DNA from: Larus michahellis
Lineage: Eukaryota > Chordata > Aves > Charadriiformes > Laridae
Length of the DNA stretch: 64,000 nt
Direction: 5' to 3'
Assembly (NCBI RefSeq): GCF_964199755.1
Contig: NC_133900.1
Span: 78,290,727-78,354,726, forward strand
Each line of letters starts with the position of its first letter. Positions within the stretch are counted from its first letter, which is position 1. The notes below the pieces were generated by a model that did not search any database, was not told where the DNA came from, and saw only the letters and a program-made list of their open reading frames with translations. Position numbers and translations under genes: made by a program. Positions 61,401 to 64,000 of the stretch are shown here, piece by piece.

Positions 61401-62885
61401 GCTCTGCTTTGCTTTAGCTGATGCTTCTGAACAAATCCTACTGTTTTCATTAGAACAGAGTGTAATAGAAGGAGCATATTTTACATAATAGATAACTCAC
61501 AGACATGCCTAAGTTTAAATACTGTCCTGGAAGACGTAGACTTTACTGAACAGGGCCTTAGGTGGGGAGTCTTGGCTTTACTGAAAGATCTGCTGGAATC
61601 CAAAGGGATTTTCCAAGCCAGATACACACTACTTTTCTCCCACGTGGGTCTCACAGTGCTCGTAGCAACTGCAAGACCAGCACTTGGGATTCCCGAGAGC
61701 AATCTTGGAGTGCATAGATAAGAAAAGACTGATATGAAAATATTTTGCTTCCATTTTTCCAGGCAGCTAAATTATATAGTAGGAGAAAAGGGTATGGCAA
61801 TTTCCGGAGGGCATTCTGTTGATATGCTTTGTAAGGCAACAAGGAAGTAAAATTGGAATGGCAGTGGATAATGACTACGTAAAAATAGATACAGAAAAAC
61901 CTTAGCACTGCCTTACCTGTGGTTAAATTTGTGACCAAAGGAAACCCAGTCTTTTTCAATTAACACCTAAAATGAGAATATTGCATTCAGTGCTGCGGAG
62001 CAGAGCTGACACACATTGAAGCAGGCAGAAGAGGGGAGTAAACAAGCAGTACTGGAATTCCAGTTAATTCTTAGAATAAGCAGAAAAGTGACAAGCAAGA
62101 ATGATGTAAGCGAGTGGTATTAGAATCCCAGATAATTTTTCGAGTAAGTAGGAAAATAACGAACAATAAGCACTGCTGCCAGCTCAAGAGAATGCAGCGC
62201 TCTTCACAGACACAGATGGGATGCCAGTATTTCAGCGCAGCTTCAATTAGCTTGATTCATCATTTTCTAAAATAGAACCTAAAAATGTCTCAAACATCTC
62301 TTTCACGTGTGATCAGTAACTTGATAAGCATTCCTAGATCCTTAACCAGTGCTGGTTTGTTCGGGAAAGGAACAGATTTTCCAACATAGGCACTCATTGT
62401 AATCTCGGGAGCACATGCTTCTGACACTCAAAACTCCACTGATCCCTGAAACGAATACGAACTCTCGCTTGCAGGAAAGCTCCTTGGGCTGCCAGAGAGT
62501 TTCTTGGTCAAAGTTAGGAAAGAAATAAACAGGTGGCCAAATGATCCCCACCTTTGGTAACATTTCATATGGAAATTGGGAGACTGTAACTTGGACAAAA
62601 AAAAACTTTCCTTCCTACTTCAAAACAAAAAAAAAGAAAGAAAGAAAGAAAATGAAAAAGGTATATTTAAGGAAAGTTTCTTTTCCATTAAAGCTAAAGA
62701 TATTAATACTAAATGATGCCGTAATACTTTATTTACTCTGTGAAAGAGAACCTGCTTACCATGAATCCCTTCATAGTTCTGTAATACGGATCCAATAGAA
62801 GGCTCGCTACAGAGCACACCTGGGCTGTCCTATCCCAGCCATCAGAGCAGTGAACAAGCACACTCACACCTTCCTCAGCCACAGC
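55059..62885 (-). CDS. MTMR7: MTMR7, myotubularin-related phosphatase 7, C-terminal half (5' end outside window)
   Basis: MTMR7 is a myotubularin-family lipid phosphatase. It removes the 3-phosphate from PI3P and PI(3,5)P2 (and from Ins(1,3)P2) on endosomal membranes, usually with the inactive partner MTMR9. Six exons are visible on minus (62760-62885, 61917-61966, 60064-60264, 58399-58539, 56173-56299, 55059-55418). They join to 1005 nt in one frame, giving 334 residues and stop, about half of the roughly 660 aa family length. The first holds the catalytic Cys-x5-Arg loop HCSDGWDRT, so the enzyme should be active. Then come the rest of the phosphatase domain ([40 protein letters not shown]), a coiled coil ([18 protein letters not shown]) and a Ser-rich acidic tail ([12 protein letters not shown]) ending EAVFLAV. 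The tail and the neighbours favour MTMR7 over MTMR6 or MTMR8. The PH-GRAM domain lies beyond 64 kb. Confidence 0.95.
55419..56172 (-). other. MTMR7: MTMR7 last intron
   Basis: 754 bp, of which about 300 bp is a CR1 copy near the acceptor side. Confidence 0.85.
55502..55798 (-). mobile_element. CR1 LINE 3' end, sense to MTMR7
   Basis: On plus it reads ATAGAACCATGGAATGG and GGTTGGAAGGGACC, then the usual CR1 3' UTR (GGGCAGGGACACCTCCCACC and so on). It is 5'-truncated. It is the same subfamily type as the inverted copy at 56.97-57.17 kb. Confidence 0.93.
56173..56299 (-). CDS. MTMR7: MTMR7 exon with end of phosphatase domain and coiled coil
   Basis: One base completes a Lys codon, then [40 protein letters not shown] and RE. 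Its length of 127 nt is not a multiple of three. The donor GTAATA lacks the usual G at +5. Confidence 0.95.
56300..58398 (-). other. MTMR7: MTMR7 intron, 2.1 kb
   Basis: Contains one CR1 copy antisense to the gene (56.97-57.17 kb) and otherwise unique AT-rich sequence. Confidence 0.8.
56967..57166 (+). mobile_element. CR1 LINE 3' end with octamer tail, plus orientation
   Basis: The 3' UTR in sense direction runs through GATCCCTTCCAACCCAAACC and ends with repeated ATTCTATGA, the CR1 terminal unit. About 200 bp. It is inverted relative to the copy at 55.5-55.8 kb. Confidence 0.95.
58399..58539 (-). CDS. MTMR7: MTMR7 exon, phosphatase domain
   Basis: [40 protein letters not shown] and PCNFLY with two bases of Lys. 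The stretch after YRPDHSQ is the variable loop of the family. Sites are TTTTTTCAG and GTAGGT. Confidence 0.95.
58540..60063 (-). other. MTMR7: MTMR7 intron, 1.5 kb
   Basis: Contains a diverged CR1 copy at about 59.38-59.70 kb. The rest is unique. Confidence 0.8.
59378..59702 (-). mobile_element. Diverged CR1 LINE 3' end, sense to MTMR7
   Basis: It begins TAGAATCACAGAATCGCC and GGTTGGGAGGGACG on plus, followed by a 3' UTR that differs from the other copies (TCCAACCATCAACCTGAC). It therefore belongs to another CR1 subfamily. Confidence 0.88.
60064..60264 (-). CDS. MTMR7: MTMR7 exon, phosphatase domain core
   Basis: [40 protein letters not shown] and [20 protein letters not shown], then KERREL. 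It begins with the last base of an Arg codon. The donor is GTACGA. Confidence 0.97.
60265..61916 (-). other. MTMR7: MTMR7 intron, 1.65 kb
   Basis: A short GT-rich run near 60920. Otherwise nothing was recognised. Confidence 0.75.
61917..61966 (-). CDS. MTMR7: MTMR7 50-nt exon, phosphatase domain
   Basis: [16 protein letters not shown] plus two bases of Arg. It is too short to appear as an open frame on its own but is fixed by the match to the family and by perfect TTTTAG/GTAAGG sites and phases. Confidence 0.95.
61967..62759 (-). other. MTMR7: MTMR7 intron, 0.8 kb
   Basis: Contains an (AAAG)n run at 62634-62651. Otherwise nothing was recognised. Confidence 0.75.
62634..62651. repeat. (AAAG)n simple repeat
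   Basis: Four to five AAAG units after an A-rich stretch, in an MTMR7 intron. Confidence 0.85.
62760..62885 (-). CDS. MTMR7: MTMR7 catalytic-loop exon
   Basis: Exactly 42 codons, starting [20 protein letters not shown] and ending [14 protein letters not shown]. It contains the nucleophilic Cys and the phosphate-binding Arg of the Cys-x5-Arg motif, so this is not one of the dead family members. The acceptor is CCCGTAG and the donor GTAAGC. Confidence 0.97.
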
Positions 62886-64000
62886 CTACGGGTACAGAAA
62901 CAGTCAGAAATTCCACAAGCAGGGAGAAAGGCAATGGTAAGAGAGGAACAGCGAGACAGTGCAACATAGAGAGCATTCATTAGGGAACTGGGAAACCTTG
63001 TTCTTTTTTTTTAACTCTGCCACAGAGTTTTTTAATTATGTTGAGTGTTATTTCTCTCATTTGAAATGTCTTAATCTCATCCCATCCCATGCACTATGGT
63101 GGTTGCAGCGTCACCTGTTCACGCTCCACTACAGGAGGATGTGGGATCCATTTAAATTAAAATACTTCAACTTGCCAGAGAGGTACAACTACCTAAAGCA
63201 GATTCAGATGCAGTTAATGCTCTTACTCACTTAATGTAAATAACTGGGGAAAGAGGATCCCATTTTATACACAAACACATATAGAAGAGATCGTACTAAG
63301 TTCTCCGAAGTATTGCATTATTTTTGGAACTTGAGGGGGTTTTTTTAAGTTCTAAGGGGTTTGGCCTTTGTCATTTCTAAAGAGAACAAAATTTAGAAAG
63401 CAGAGAAATAAAATAGGTTAGGAAAGATACGGCTTAGAAAAACAAACATTTAAGTTAAGTTTGGACTTAATAGGGAACAAGGAATAATAATAAATTATCT
63501 ATGTTTATCTCAAGAGACAAGTAGATTCTACCAAAATAGAACCCCTGTGGGCAGGAGACCAACAACAGAACTGGGAACCTCACAAATAAGAACGGCTCAA
63601 AGTGCCTGCCTGAGGAGGCACGAGGCTAGCAAGCACACGGACAAAGGATAAATTTTTTTGGACAGTATTTTAAGACTAGCCACTGGGGAAAAGTTGTCGT
63701 CGAGCTAATGTAAAATGACCTGATTTTTAAAAGCTAATGAAAGCTAGTAGGGCTGGGAGAAATAATAACATGTGCATTTATCCCGCAGCAGTAAGAAACT
63801 GCAGTTGCCCGCTGAGCAGGGAGAAGCAAAGCAGGAGAAAGAAGCAGTTACTGAGGAGAGAAACCCGTCATGTTTCATCCATACAGTCATATCTAGCAGG
63901 TCACGTGAATAAAATGGCCCATAAGAAATTGTAATAGTAATCTCAAAAATAAGAATTGAAACCTTAAAAGGCAGAGCACAAGGAAGGGGGTAATAAAATT
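62886..64000 (-). other. MTMR7: MTMR7 intron reaching the window edge
   Basis: No further MTMR7 exon was found. The next upstream exon should encode the residues before the catalytic loop and must lie past the edge. Confidence 0.7.

Noticed and set aside
1-64000. CRISPR arrays, prokaryotic operons, phage or plasmid genes, tRNA and rRNA genes
   Set aside because: None was seen. The window is vertebrate nuclear DNA with spliced genes, and no cloverleaf or rRNA sequence was recognised by reading. A tRNAscan or Rfam search could still find small RNAs in the introns.

Overview
This window is vertebrate nuclear DNA, and most likely from a bird. Long AT-rich introns separate short exons with canonical GT/AG sites. 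Several interspersed repeats are CR1 LINE copies, some with the octamer-type tail and coding traces of the CR1 reverse transcriptase, and one is an LTR fragment of a type common in birds. The gene order (a convergent upstream flank, CNOT7 on minus, VPS37A on plus, MTMR7 on minus) is the order known from human 8p22. I cannot name the species.

Layout. (1) 1-8 kb: no exon recognised. It holds one CR1, a compound microsatellite and a plus-strand poly(A) signal near 7.29 kb; by synteny and T/G-rich composition it may be the 3' untranslated end of ZDHHC2, but this is inference. (2) 8-12.7 kb: non-coding, with an internally deleted CR1 at about 10.2-11.1 kb. (3) 12.75-33.2 kb, minus strand: complete CNOT7, the CCR4-NOT deadenylase CAF1a, with six coding exons giving 285 aa, a 5' UTR exon in a CpG island and two candidate poly(A) signals. 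(4) 32.7-33.7 kb: a CpG island that is a divergent promoter for CNOT7 and VPS37A. (5) 33.4-46.7 kb, plus strand: complete VPS37A, an ESCRT-I subunit, with eleven coding exons giving 387 aa and a separate 3' UTR exon. Introns 5 and 6 carry a CR1 and an LTR fragment. (6) 47.3-55 kb: intergenic space between two converging genes, with an AT-rich palindrome, a poly-A tract and a stretch resembling old conserved non-coding DNA. (7) 55.06-62.89 kb, minus strand: the last six coding exons of MTMR7, a myotubularin lipid phosphatase, including the catalytic Cys-x5-Arg loop. Its 5' half lies beyond the window.

The three genes act in separate processes: mRNA deadenylation (CNOT7), endosomal sorting (VPS37A) and PI3P/PI(3,5)P2 turnover (MTMR7). 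VPS37A and MTMR7 both touch the endosome, but their adjacency is ancient synteny and not an operon. All exon joins were derived by hand. CNOT7 (858 nt) and VPS37A (1164 nt) join into uninterrupted frames, and the MTMR7 part (1005 nt) stays in frame throughout.

I found no novel multi-gene system. The observations most worth checking are a 15-codon upstream ORF in CNOT7, an in-sense LTR poly(A) signal inside VPS37A that could yield a protein without the ESCRT-I assembly domain, and an MTMR7 exon that has a weak donor, would shift the frame if skipped and is bracketed by inverted CR1 copies.
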